DNA of 49,732 nucleotides from Streptomyces sp. col6 (GTDB lineage: Bacteria; Actinomycetota; Actinomycetes; Streptomycetales; Streptomycetaceae). The stretch spans positions 1 through 49,732 of the forward strand of contig NZ_RDBL01000025.1 of assembly GCF_008042035.1 (NCBI RefSeq), read 5' to 3'. Positions 42,017 to 49,327 of the stretch are shown in pieces (the first letter of the stretch is position 1; each line of letters opens with the position of its first letter). The position numbers and the translations under genes are program-made. The notes below the pieces were generated by a model. It ran no database searches, had not been told where the DNA came from, and saw nothing but the letters and a program-made list of their open reading frames with translations.

Positions 42017-42498
42017 ATCTCTCTGTGAACGCCTTCCTGCGCCGCCGCTACGGGGCGGGGTCCCTGCACCTCGTACTTCTGGCCGCGTCCTTCGCCGTCG
42101 CCGGGTACGCGGGCGTGCGCCTGCTGGCGGGCGACTGGCTCGGGGTGGTCCTGTGGTTCGTGGGCGCGGCCCTCGTGCACGACCTGGTACTGGTACCCGT
42201 CTACGCGTCCGCGGACCTGCTGCTGCGCCGCTGTCTCGGACGGCGGCGGCCGGCATCCGTCAACTACGTACGGGTGCCGGCCTTCCTGTCCGCGCTGCTG
42301 CTGCTCGTATGGTTCCCGCTGATCACCCGGCGGGCCGAGCGCTACGAATCGGCGAGCGGGCTTTCCCCGGACGTGTTCCTCGGGAACTGGCTGCTGATCA
42401 CGGCCGCGCTCTTCGTGCTCTCGGGGCTCTGGTGCGTCGTCCGGATGCTCCGGGCGCGACGCAGCGAGACGAAGGTGCGGCCGTCCGCCTCCCACTGA
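42013..42498 (+). CDS. Small four-helix membrane protein
   Basis: 161 residues from GTG 42013, which overlaps the previous stop (GTGA) and follows GGAGAG. Four hydrophobic segments are visible (LHLVLLAASFAVAGYAGV, GVVLWFVGAALVHDLVL, VPAFLSALLLLVWFP, LLITAALFVLSGLWCVV). No known family was recognised. Coupling to the molybdenum oxidoreductase suggests an accessory membrane subunit. The last 157 bp overlap, on the other strand, the 3' end of the methyltransferase gene. Confidence 0.8.
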   Translation: MNLSVNAFLRRRYGAGSLHLVLLAASFAVAGYAGVRLLAGDWLGVVLWFVGAALVHDLVLVPVYASADLLLRRCLGRRRPASVNYVRVPAFLSALLLLVWFPLITRRAERYESASGLSPDVFLGNWLLITAALFVLSGLWCVVRMLRARRSETKVRPSASH

Positions 42499-43178
42499 TC
42501 GACCGCGCGCAGCCCGTGGGGGCGGGCGTAGCCCAGCAGGGCCGGCGAACCGAGCCTCGCCCAGGGGAAGAGGCCCGCCGACGCCGGCCCGGCCGGGGCG
42601 CTGCCGTCGTCCAGCCGTACCTGGACCCGCTCGTCGACGGCGTGCGGCACCGTCTCCGCGATGAGCAGTCCGCCCGGAGCGAGCAGGTCCGCCGCCCGGC
42701 CCAGCAGCCGGTCCGGGTCCCCGCCGATGCCGAGGTTGCCGTCCGCAAGCAGCACGGTGCCCCAGCGCCCCTCGCCGGGCAGGGGGTCGAACACGGACCG
42801 GCGCAGGGCGTGGCCGCCGAGCCGGACGGTCCGGGCGACCGCCGCCGCGCTGACATCGATGCCGAGGGCGCGGTGGCCTCGCGCCGCCAGCGCGGTGACC
42901 AGCCGGCCCGGCCCGCAGCCGACGTCCAGGACCGGCCCTTCGCAGCGCCGCAGCGCCGACAGATCCGCCGTGTCCGCCCCGGCGCACCAGCGCTCGACGT
43001 CCAGCGGCAGCAGCCAGCCGTCCGTGCGGCGCAGGAAGAGCGGTCCGTGCCCGTTGCGCAGGGCGTTGGTGTACGGGTCGGTGCCCCACGCGTCGCCGTC
43101 CGGACGCCCGGCGTCCAGCACCTCCGGGTCCCGGCCCCGCGCGTCCAGCACGCCCCGCTCCCGGCCCGTGCGGCTCAT
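42342..43178 (-). CDS. Class I SAM-dependent methyltransferase
   Basis: 278 residues. Motif I is VLDVGCGPGRLVTALAARGH (SAM site); further motifs are GIDVSAAAV and LLADGNLGIGGD. The N-terminal 80 residues are variable and the C-terminal 45 or so, after FVSLRRARS, are Ser/Thr-rich and lie antisense to the membrane protein gene at 42013-42498. The acceptor is unknown. It is last in a three-gene minus operon with ATGA overlaps (43175-43178, 43840-43843). Membership with two glycosyltransferase-type genes suggests a modified sugar or lipid product. Confidence 0.85.
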   Translation of the reverse strand: MSRTGRERGVLDARGRDPEVLDAGRPDGDAWGTDPYTNALRNGHGPLFLRRTDGWLLPLDVERWCAGADTADLSALRRCEGPVLDVGCGPGRLVTALAARGHRALGIDVSAAAVARTVRLGGHALRRSVFDPLPGEGRWGTVLLADGNLGIGGDPDRLLGRAADLLAPGGLLIAETVPHAVDERVQVRLDDGSAPAGPASAGLFPWARLGSPALLGYARPHGLRAVDQWEADGRTFVSLRRARSIRTTHQSPESTKSAAVISSQFPRNTSGESPLADS

Positions 43179-43843
43179 CGGGCGGCCGTCCGGGTCAGCC
43201 GGGACCACTCGGCGGCGAACCGGCCGTCCGGAGCGAGGGCGGCGACCTCCGCCGCATCGGCCGCCGTGTCCACATCCCGCAGTGCGGGCAGGTCCCGCAC
43301 GGTCAGCCCGGCGTCGACCAGCCGGCGCCGTTGCACCGCCCCCGTCTCGGGAACGGACATCGGCACACCGCGCAGCAGCGCCGGATCGGGCTCCGCGAGG
43401 CCCAGCGCCCAGAAGCCGCCGTCCTCGGCGGGACCGAACCAGGCGTCGCACCCGTCCCAGCCATCGGGGCCCAGCGCCGGGGCCAGACGGGCTGCCGTGA
43501 TCTGGGGGGTGTCCATGCCGATCAGCAGCGTCGGCCCGGTACAGGCGCCGAACGCCGCGGCGAGCCGGTCGTCGAGCCCTCCCGCGCCCTGTTCCACGAC
43601 CTCGATGCCCGGCGGCAGCCACGGTCCGGGCGCCCCGGCCAGGACGACGACGCGCCGCGCCGCCGGCACGGTCAGGAGGGTGTGCAGGGTGTCGGCCAGC
43701 GCCGCCTCGGCGAGCCGGGCGGCCTCGGCGGGGGAGAAGGGCGGGGTGAGACGCGTCTTGACCCGGCCGGGCAGCGGCTCCTTGGCGATGACCAGGACGG
43801 TCGTCGCGCCGGCCGGGGCGGCGACGGGCGTGGCCGCGCTCAT
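43175..43843 (-). CDS. DUF2064/TIGR04282-like nucleotidyl- or glycosyltransferase-like protein
   Basis: 222 residues with the N-terminal motif VLVIAKEPLPGRVKTRL of the DUF2064 group (GT-A-like fold). Later parts include TLLIGMDTPQI and FGPAEDGGFWALGLAEPDPA. It is often next to a GT2 gene, as here. Relatives are sometimes labelled arsenosugar glycosyltransferases, but no ArsS or other arsenic gene is in the window. ATGA overlaps on both sides show tight coupling. Confidence 0.82.
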   Translation of the reverse strand: MSAATPVAAPAGATTVLVIAKEPLPGRVKTRLTPPFSPAEAARLAEAALADTLHTLLTVPAARRVVVLAGAPGPWLPPGIEVVEQGAGGLDDRLAAAFGACTGPTLLIGMDTPQITAARLAPALGPDGWDGCDAWFGPAEDGGFWALGLAEPDPALLRGVPMSVPETGAVQRRRLVDAGLTVRDLPALRDVDTAADAAEVAALAPDGRFAAEWSRLTRTAAR

Positions 43844-44553
43844 CGGGGCACCCGCGCGGGGACCGGCGGCTCGCCGAGGACGGCGCGCATGTCGCGCACC
43901 GCGTGCCAGGTCCCCCGCCAGGTACCGGTGACCTTCGACTTCCCGGTGCGCGCGAGGTACGGGACGTCGGTCTCGGCCACCCGCAGTCCCGCGTCCGCCG
44001 CCCGCACCACCATCTGCAACGGATAGCCGCTGCGCCGGTCGGTGAGGCCGAGCGCCAGCAGATCCGTGCGGCGCCCGGCGCGCAGGGGACCGAGATCGCG
44101 CAGCCGGAGCCCGGTGCGCCGGTGCAGCATCCGGGAGAGCGCCGCGTTCCCGGCCCGTGCGTGCAGCGGCCAGGCGCCGCGCCCCTCGGGCCGTCGCCGG
44201 CCGAGCAGCAGATCGCACTCGCCGTCCGCGATCCGGCGGACGAAGCCGGGCAGCAGCGCGGGGTCCAGCGAGCCGTCGCAGTCGCAGAAGCAGACGAAGT
44301 CCGCCTCACTGGCGAGCAGCCCGGCCTGACAGGCGGCGCCGAAGCCGCGCTGCGGCTCGCGCACCACGGTCGCGCCGAGCGAACGGGCCACATCGGCCGA
44401 ACCGTCGGTCGAACCGTTGTCGACCACGATCGCCCGCCAGCCCCTGGGCACACGGGCCAGCACGCCGGGCAGCGCGGCTGCCTCGTCGAGACACGGCAGG
44501 ACGAGATCGGCTCGGGGTCCTGAGTCATCGGAAGGAAGGATCACCCGGCTCAC
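43840..44553 (-). CDS. GT2-family glycosyltransferase
   Basis: 237 residues from the GTG at 44553; a second GTG at 44544 is in frame and has a better-placed GGTGAG. GT-A fold motifs: LVLPCLDEAAALPGVLA, VDNGSTDGSADVA and the metal-binding DCDGSLDPALLP. After about residue 110 come the acceptor-side helices. It resembles polyprenyl-phosphate sugar transferases but has no membrane segments. It leads the operon with the DUF2064-like and methyltransferase genes and is divergent from the OmpR-type regulator. Confidence 0.85.
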   Translation of the reverse strand: MSRVILPSDDSGPRADLVLPCLDEAAALPGVLARVPRGWRAIVVDNGSTDGSADVARSLGATVVREPQRGFGAACQAGLLASEADFVCFCDCDGSLDPALLPGFVRRIADGECDLLLGRRRPEGRGAWPLHARAGNAALSRMLHRRTGLRLRDLGPLRAGRRTDLLALGLTDRRSGYPLQMVVRAADAGLRVAETDVPYLARTGKSKVTGTWRGTWHAVRDMRAVLGEPPVPARVPR

Positions 44554-44668
44554 CCTACGGAGTCGAAACGGGCATTCCGGGCATCGGGTTCTTACGAAAC
44601 GTGGACGTCGCCGGACGGCGGCCCCTTCGGGTTTCCGGGTGTCCCGCCCCGGGTGCCAGGGTGGTCCC

Positions 44669-45499
44669 ATGCAGACCACCCCGCCCACACCGCCTCCCGC
44701 TCCCGCCGGCGGGGCACCCACGACACGGACGGCCCCGCAGGACGCCTCCGGACCGCACCCCGCCGCCCCGGCCCGCGGCCACATCCTGGTCGTCGACGAC
44801 GACCCGACCGTCGCCGAGGTCGTCACTGGCTACCTCACCGGCGCCGGCTACGACGTGGCCCGCGCGGCGGACGGACCGGCCGCGCTCGCCCTGTACGCCG
44901 CCCGCCGGCCGGACCTGGCGGTCCTGGACCTGATGCTGCCCGGCATGGACGGCTTCGAGGTCTGCCGCCGCATGCGGGCACACGGCCCGGTCCCGGTCAT
45001 CATGCTCACCGCGCGCGGCGACGAGGACGACCGCATCCTCGGCCTCGAAACGGGCGCGGACGACTACGTGACCAAGCCGTTCAGCCCGCGCGAACTCGTC
45101 CTGCGCGTCGACTCCGTCCTGCGCCGGGCCAGGGCGGCCGCCGCCCCGGCCGGGCATCCCGCGCCGCTGGAAGGGGCGGGACTGGTCCTCGACCTCGCGG
45201 CCCGGAGCGCGACCTGCCGTGGCCGGCGGCTGGGCCTCACCCTCCGGGAGTTCGATCTGCTCGCCTTCCTTCTGCGCCACCCGGGCCGCGCCTTCGGCCG
45301 GGAGGAACTGATGCGGGAGGTCTGGGGCTGGGACTTCGGCGATCTGTCGACCGTCACCGTGCATGTGCGCCGTCTGCGGGGCAAGGTCGAGGCCGACCCG
45401 GCCCGCCCGGAACTGATCCGTACGGTCTGGGGCGTCGGCTACCGTCTCGACCTTCCCACCGGCGACACCGCCGACGCGGACGCGGGAAGCCCGTCATGA
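44669..45499 (+). CDS. OmpR/PhoB-family response regulator
   Basis: 276 residues: a Pro/Ala-rich tail (1-36), a receiver domain with VVDDDPTV, phospho-acceptor Asp87 in VLDLMLPGMDG and Lys in YVTKPFSP, and a winged-helix DNA-binding domain (LTLREFDLLAFLLRHPGRAF, then VHVRRLRGKVE, IRTVWGVGYRL). The stop overlaps the partner kinase start (ATGA at 45496-45499). A CAGGGT hexamer 6 nt before the ATG, with no ribosome site, suggests a near leaderless mRNA. The divergent glycosyltransferase operon is a likely target. Confidence 0.92.
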   Translation: MQTTPPTPPPAPAGGAPTTRTAPQDASGPHPAAPARGHILVVDDDPTVAEVVTGYLTGAGYDVARAADGPAALALYAARRPDLAVLDLMLPGMDGFEVCRRMRAHGPVPVIMLTARGDEDDRILGLETGADDYVTKPFSPRELVLRVDSVLRRARAAAAPAGHPAPLEGAGLVLDLAARSATCRGRRLGLTLREFDLLAFLLRHPGRAFGREELMREVWGWDFGDLSTVTVHVRRLRGKVEADPARPELIRTVWGVGYRLDLPTGDTADADAGSPS

Positions 45500-46602
45500 C
45501 CGACCTGCTCCTCATCGCCCTCCTCGCCTTTCTCGGCGCCGCTGCCGCCGGCCTGCTCGGGGCGCTCGCGCTGCGGCTCACCCGGCACCGCTCCCTCGTC
45601 GTGTCGCTGAGCATCGTGGCCGCCGTCGCCGTCGCTGCGATGCTCGCCGGAACCCTGGCCGTCGCCTGGGCGATGTTCCTGTCACGCCACGACCTGACCG
45701 TGGTGACGACCGTCGTCGCCATGGCCGCCGTCGTCTCGCTCGTCACCGCCATGCTGCTCGGCCGCTGGGTCGCCGCCCGGAGCCGCGAACTGACCCTGGC
45801 GGCCCGTTCGTTCGGCGACGGCGGCACCTTCGCGCCGCCCGAGGCCCCGGCCACCGCCGAACTCGCCGCCCTCACCCGTGAACTCGCCGCCACCAGCGCC
45901 AAACTGGACACATCGCGCGAGCGGGAACGCGCCCTGGAGACCTCGCGGCGCGAACTCGTCGCCTGGATCTCGCACGACCTGCGCACCCCGCTGGCGGGGC
46001 TCCGCGCCATGTCCGAGGCGCTGGAGGACGGCATGGCCGCCGACTCGTCGCGCTATCTCCGCCAGATCCGCACCGAGGTGGAGCGGATGAACGACATGGT
46101 CGGCGACCTCTTCGAACTGTCCCGCATCCACGCCGGCTCGCTCGCCCTGACCCCCACCCGGGTCTCCGCCCACGACCTGGTGGGCGACGCCCTGGCCGGC
46201 GCGGACCCCCTCGCGCGCGAGCACGGGGTCCGGCTCGTCGGCGGCCGCATCGAAGAGGTGCCCGTGGAGGTGGACGGCAAGGAGATGAGCCGGGTCCTGG
46301 GCAACCTCCTGATCAACGCGATCCGCCGGACGCCCGCCGACGGCACGGTCGCCGTCGCGGCCCACCGCGCGCCGGACGGAGTGGTCCTCTCGGTGACCGA
46401 CGGCTGCGGCGGCATCCCGGAGGAGGACCTGCCGAGGGTCTTCGACACGGGCTGGCGGGGCAGCCACGCCCGTACGCCGCCGGCGGGCGCGGGTCTGGGG
46501 CTCGCCATCGTGCGGGGCATCGTCGAGGCGCACGCCGGCCGCGCCGAGGTCCGCAACGTCGCCGGGGGCTGCTGCTTCGAGGTGACGCTGCCGCTGGGGT
46601 GA
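45496..46602 (+). CDS. Membrane sensor histidine kinase
   Basis: 368 residues with three hydrophobic segments (about 4-28, 34-62, 68-90), a HAMP-like linker, HisKA with phospho-acceptor His160 in VAWISHDLRTPLAGL, and a HATPase domain with NLLINAIRRTP, VTDGCGGIPEED and GAGLGLAIVRGIVEAHAG. The periplasmic loops are very short, so it probably senses the membrane or an interacting protein. It is coupled to the regulator gene by ATGA and ends 3 bp from the convergent epimerase stop. Confidence 0.92.
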   Translation: MTDLLLIALLAFLGAAAAGLLGALALRLTRHRSLVVSLSIVAAVAVAAMLAGTLAVAWAMFLSRHDLTVVTTVVAMAAVVSLVTAMLLGRWVAARSRELTLAARSFGDGGTFAPPEAPATAELAALTRELAATSAKLDTSRERERALETSRRELVAWISHDLRTPLAGLRAMSEALEDGMAADSSRYLRQIRTEVERMNDMVGDLFELSRIHAGSLALTPTRVSAHDLVGDALAGADPLAREHGVRLVGGRIEEVPVEVDGKEMSRVLGNLLINAIRRTPADGTVAVAAHRAPDGVVLSVTDGCGGIPEEDLPRVFDTGWRGSHARTPPAGAGLGLAIVRGIVEAHAGRAEVRNVAGGCCFEVTLPLG

Positions 46603-46605
46603 GCC

Positions 46606-47685
46606 TCAGGCGGGCAGCGCCGCACCGGCCTCCCGCAGCGGTGCCGTCGCGAATGCGGCCAGGCCCTCGGCGAACGCCACCTCCGGCCGCCAGCCCAGTT
46701 CCTCCCGCAGCCGCCGCGAGTCCGCCGTGACATGGCGTACGTCCCCGAGCCGGAACTCTCCGGTCACCGCCGGCGCCGGACCGCCGTGGGCCGCCGCCAG
46801 CGCCCCGGCCATCTCGCCGATCGTGTGCGGCTCGCCGCTGCCGGTGTTGTACGCCGCGAAGCCGCCCGGGGCGCGCGAGCCCACGGCCTCCAGCGCCACC
46901 GTGTTCGCGGCGGCCACGTCCCGTACATGGATGAAGTCGCGTCGCTGGCCGCCGTCCTCGAAGACACGCGGCGCCTCGCCCCGGGCCAGCGCCGACCGGA
47001 AGAACGACGCGACACCCGCGTACGGAGTGTCGCGGGGCATCCCGGGCCCGTAGACGTTGTGGTAGCGCAGCGAGACCGCGCTCCCGCCCGTCGCCCGCGC
47101 CCAGGAGGCGGCGAGGTGTTCCTGCGCCAGCTTCGTCGCCGCGTAGACGTTGCGCGGGTCCGTCGGCGCGTCCTCCGCGACGAGGCCCGGTGCGAGCGCG
47201 GCCCCGCAGTCCGGGCAGCGGGGCTCGAAGCGTCCCGCCACCAGGTCGGCCCGGTCCCGGGGCCCCGGACGGACGGTGCCGTGGCGCGGACACGCGTACC
47301 TGCCCTCCCCGTACACGACCATCGACCCGGCCAGCACCAGGTTCCGTACCCCGGCCCCGGCCATCGCGGCGAGCAGGACGGCCGTGCCCAGGTCGTTGCA
47401 GCCCACGTACTCCGGGGCGTCCGCGAAGTCCTTGCCCAGGCCGACCATCGCCGCCTGGTGACACACCGCGTCCACCCCGTGCAGCGCGCGGTCCACGGCG
47501 GCGCGGTCCCGTACGTCCCCGACGAGCATCCGCCCCTCCGCGTCATCGGCCGGCCGGTGCACGGCGTGACCGTGCGCCGAGGGCAGCAGCGCGTCGAGCA
47601 CCACCGTCTCGTGCCCCGCGGAGGTGAGACTCCGGACGATCTCCGACCCGATGAAACCGGCTCCGCCGGTGACAAGTACACGCAT
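46606..47685 (-). CDS. NAD-dependent epimerase/dehydratase with zinc-ribbon insert
   Basis: 359 residues of the extended SDR family: NAD motif VTGGAGFIGSE, Ser/Thr region VLAGSMVVYGEG, and Tyr181-x3-Lys185 in NVYAATKLAQ. Between VVYGEG and the Tyr there is an insert of about 45 residues with Cys132-x2-His135 and Cys157-x2-Cys160 (YACPRHG, RCPDCGA), a likely zinc ribbon. It probably acts on a nucleotide sugar for the same product as the glycosyltransferases nearby. TAGCGT 7 nt before the ATG (47698-47693) and the absence of a ribosome site point to a leaderless mRNA. Confidence 0.9.
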   Translation of the reverse strand: MRVLVTGGAGFIGSEIVRSLTSAGHETVVLDALLPSAHGHAVHRPADDAEGRMLVGDVRDRAAVDRALHGVDAVCHQAAMVGLGKDFADAPEYVGCNDLGTAVLLAAMAGAGVRNLVLAGSMVVYGEGRYACPRHGTVRPGPRDRADLVAGRFEPRCPDCGAALAPGLVAEDAPTDPRNVYAATKLAQEHLAASWARATGGSAVSLRYHNVYGPGMPRDTPYAGVASFFRSALARGEAPRVFEDGGQRRDFIHVRDVAAANTVALEAVGSRAPGGFAAYNTGSGEPHTIGEMAGALAAAHGGPAPAVTGEFRLGDVRHVTADSRRLREELGWRPEVAFAEGLAAFATAPLREAGAALPA

Positions 47686-47766
47686 GGAGGCCACGCTAGG
47701 CCGCGCGCGGCCCCGTCACGCGCTTTGGCCGCGGCACGTCACGGGACCGTAAGCCTTCGGCTCGCT

Positions 47767-48177
47767 CTAGCGAAGTTCCTGGATCCGGACCAGGTTGCCC
47801 GCCGGGTCCCGGAACGCGCAGTCGCGGATGCCGTACGGCTGCTCGGTCGGCTCCTGGACCACCTCCGCGTCACCGGCCTGTACCTTCTCGAAGGTGGCGT
47901 CCAGGTCGCGGGTGGCCAGCAGGATCCAGCCGTAGGTGCCCTTGGCCATCATCTCCGTGATGGTGCGGCGTTCGTCGTCGGTGATCCCCGGGTCCGCGGC
48001 CGGCGGGGCCAGCAGGATCGAGGTGCTGGGCTGGTCCTTCGGGCCGACGGTGATCCAGCGCATCTTGCCCTGGCCGACGTCGTTGCGGACCTCGAAGCCG
48101 AGTGTGTCGCGGTAGAACGCGAGGGACTCCTCCGGGTCGTCGTGCGGGAGGAAGCTGGTGTGAATGGTGATGTCCAT
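47767..48177 (-). CDS. VOC-family protein (glyoxalase-like)
   Basis: 136 residues, one VOC unit: ITIHTSFLPHDDPEESLAFY, LGFEVRNDVGQGKMRWITVG, GWILLATRDLDATFEKVQA and CAFRDPAGNLVRIQELR. His and Glu at typical metal-ligand places (IHTSF and RIQE) are present. The start is ATG 48177, because TAGCAT (48190-48185) lies 7 nt upstream and overlaps the earlier in-frame ATG at 48186; the mRNA is probably leaderless. Function unknown. Confidence 0.88.
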   Translation of the reverse strand: MDITIHTSFLPHDDPEESLAFYRDTLGFEVRNDVGQGKMRWITVGPKDQPSTSILLAPPAADPGITDDERRTITEMMAKGTYGWILLATRDLDATFEKVQAGDAEVVQEPTEQPYGIRDCAFRDPAGNLVRIQELR

Positions 48178-48423
48178 GAAGATCATGCTAGGTAGCGCCC
48201 CCCGCCCTCGCTTCTCGAATCCTGACCGGTTGGCGCCGGCGGCGGCAAAGACCGTCCGTACCCGCCCGCTGCCCGAAGAGGCACCGCGCGGTGCCCCGGG
48301 CCGGACGGGGCCGGGCTGGACGGGGCAGCCAAGCGTCCACCAGGGTGGGGAGCCGGCAGGAGCGGGCGGTCCGCCGCGACCGTGCGGCGCGGGCCTGCCC
48401 CGGTGCGGTCAGGGGAGATGACG

Positions 48424-49278
48424 GTGAACGCACAGGACCACGACCACGACCACCAGCACGAGCATCACACGCCACCCCTGGAGACCGGGGACGCGTACGA
48501 GCGGCTGTCCGGCGGCCGTCTGCACTCCGAGACGGCCGAGACGCCCGCCGGCTCCGACACCCGCGACGCCCACCACCTCTTCCGGGCCGCCGCCACCGGA
48601 CGGGCCGACGTGGTGGGCACCGCCGGCATGGGCGTCCTCCAGCGCACGGTCGGCAACGCGGCGCTCGGCCCGGTGATCCAGCGCGCCCGTGCCGCGGCCC
48701 CGGAGCAGGCCGAGGAGACCGAGCCGCGCTCACCGGTGCACGACGTCATCGCGTCCGGCGGCGGCACCCCCCTGGACATCGAGACCCGGACGGACCTGGA
48801 GAGCCGGATGGGCGCGGACTTCTCCGACGTACGCATCCACAACGACTCGGCCGCCCACGAATCGGCGAAGGGCGTCGGCGCGCACGCCTACACCGTGGGC
48901 AACAACGTCGTCTTCCAGCGCGACGCCTACGACCCGTCGTCGCCGCAGGGCCGCACGACGCTGGCGCACGAGCTGACCCATGTCATCCAGCAGCGCAACG
49001 GGCCCGTCGAGGGGACCGACGCGCCCGGCGGCATCCGCGTCAGCGACCCCTCGGACCGGTTCGAACGCGAGGCGGTCGCCAACGCCGACCGGGTCCTCTC
49101 CGAGCCCGCGCCCACGGCTCCCGCGGCCCCGGCTGCCGCCGCGCCCTCGGCCGCGCCCGCCGTGCAGCGTGCGGCCACGGAGGACGAGGACGAGCAACCG
49201 GCCGACGTACAGGGCTCGTTCGTCCAGCGCGCCGAGGAGAAGAGCCCGGAGGAGGAAGAGGAAGCCCCGCCGGCCTGA
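48424..49278 (+). CDS. DUF4157 protein with HExxH motif and His-rich N-terminus
   Basis: 284 residues from GTG 48424, placed 6 nt after AGGGGAG (ATG 48418 is the alternative). The N-terminus is VNAQDHDHDHQHEHH, a likely metal-binding tail. A short segment LQRTVGNAALGPVIQR is typical of the family. DUF4157 itself spans about 115-190: DVRIHNDSAAHESAKGVGA, VFQRDAYDPSSPQG, and the zinc-protease motif HELTH at 182-186 in TTLAHELTHVIQQ. The C-terminus is Pro/Ala-rich, then acidic, with two VQRA repeats. DUF4157 proteins are often coded in contractile-injection-system loci, as structural or cargo-processing parts; the exact job is inferred. Confidence 0.88.
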   Translation: MNAQDHDHDHQHEHHTPPLETGDAYERLSGGRLHSETAETPAGSDTRDAHHLFRAAATGRADVVGTAGMGVLQRTVGNAALGPVIQRARAAAPEQAEETEPRSPVHDVIASGGGTPLDIETRTDLESRMGADFSDVRIHNDSAAHESAKGVGAHAYTVGNNVVFQRDAYDPSSPQGRTTLAHELTHVIQQRNGPVEGTDAPGGIRVSDPSDRFEREAVANADRVLSEPAPTAPAAPAAAAPSAAPAVQRAATEDEDEQPADVQGSFVQRAEEKSPEEEEEAPPA

Positions 49279-49327
49279 CGTGCGACGGGCGGGGCCTCGA
49301 TGCTGCGCAGCGGTGACTGACGGCTCG

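Noticed and set aside
43175..44553. Arsenosugar biosynthesis from the DUF2064 and GT2 family names
   Set aside because: No radical SAM ArsS, arsenic methyltransferase or resistance gene in the window.
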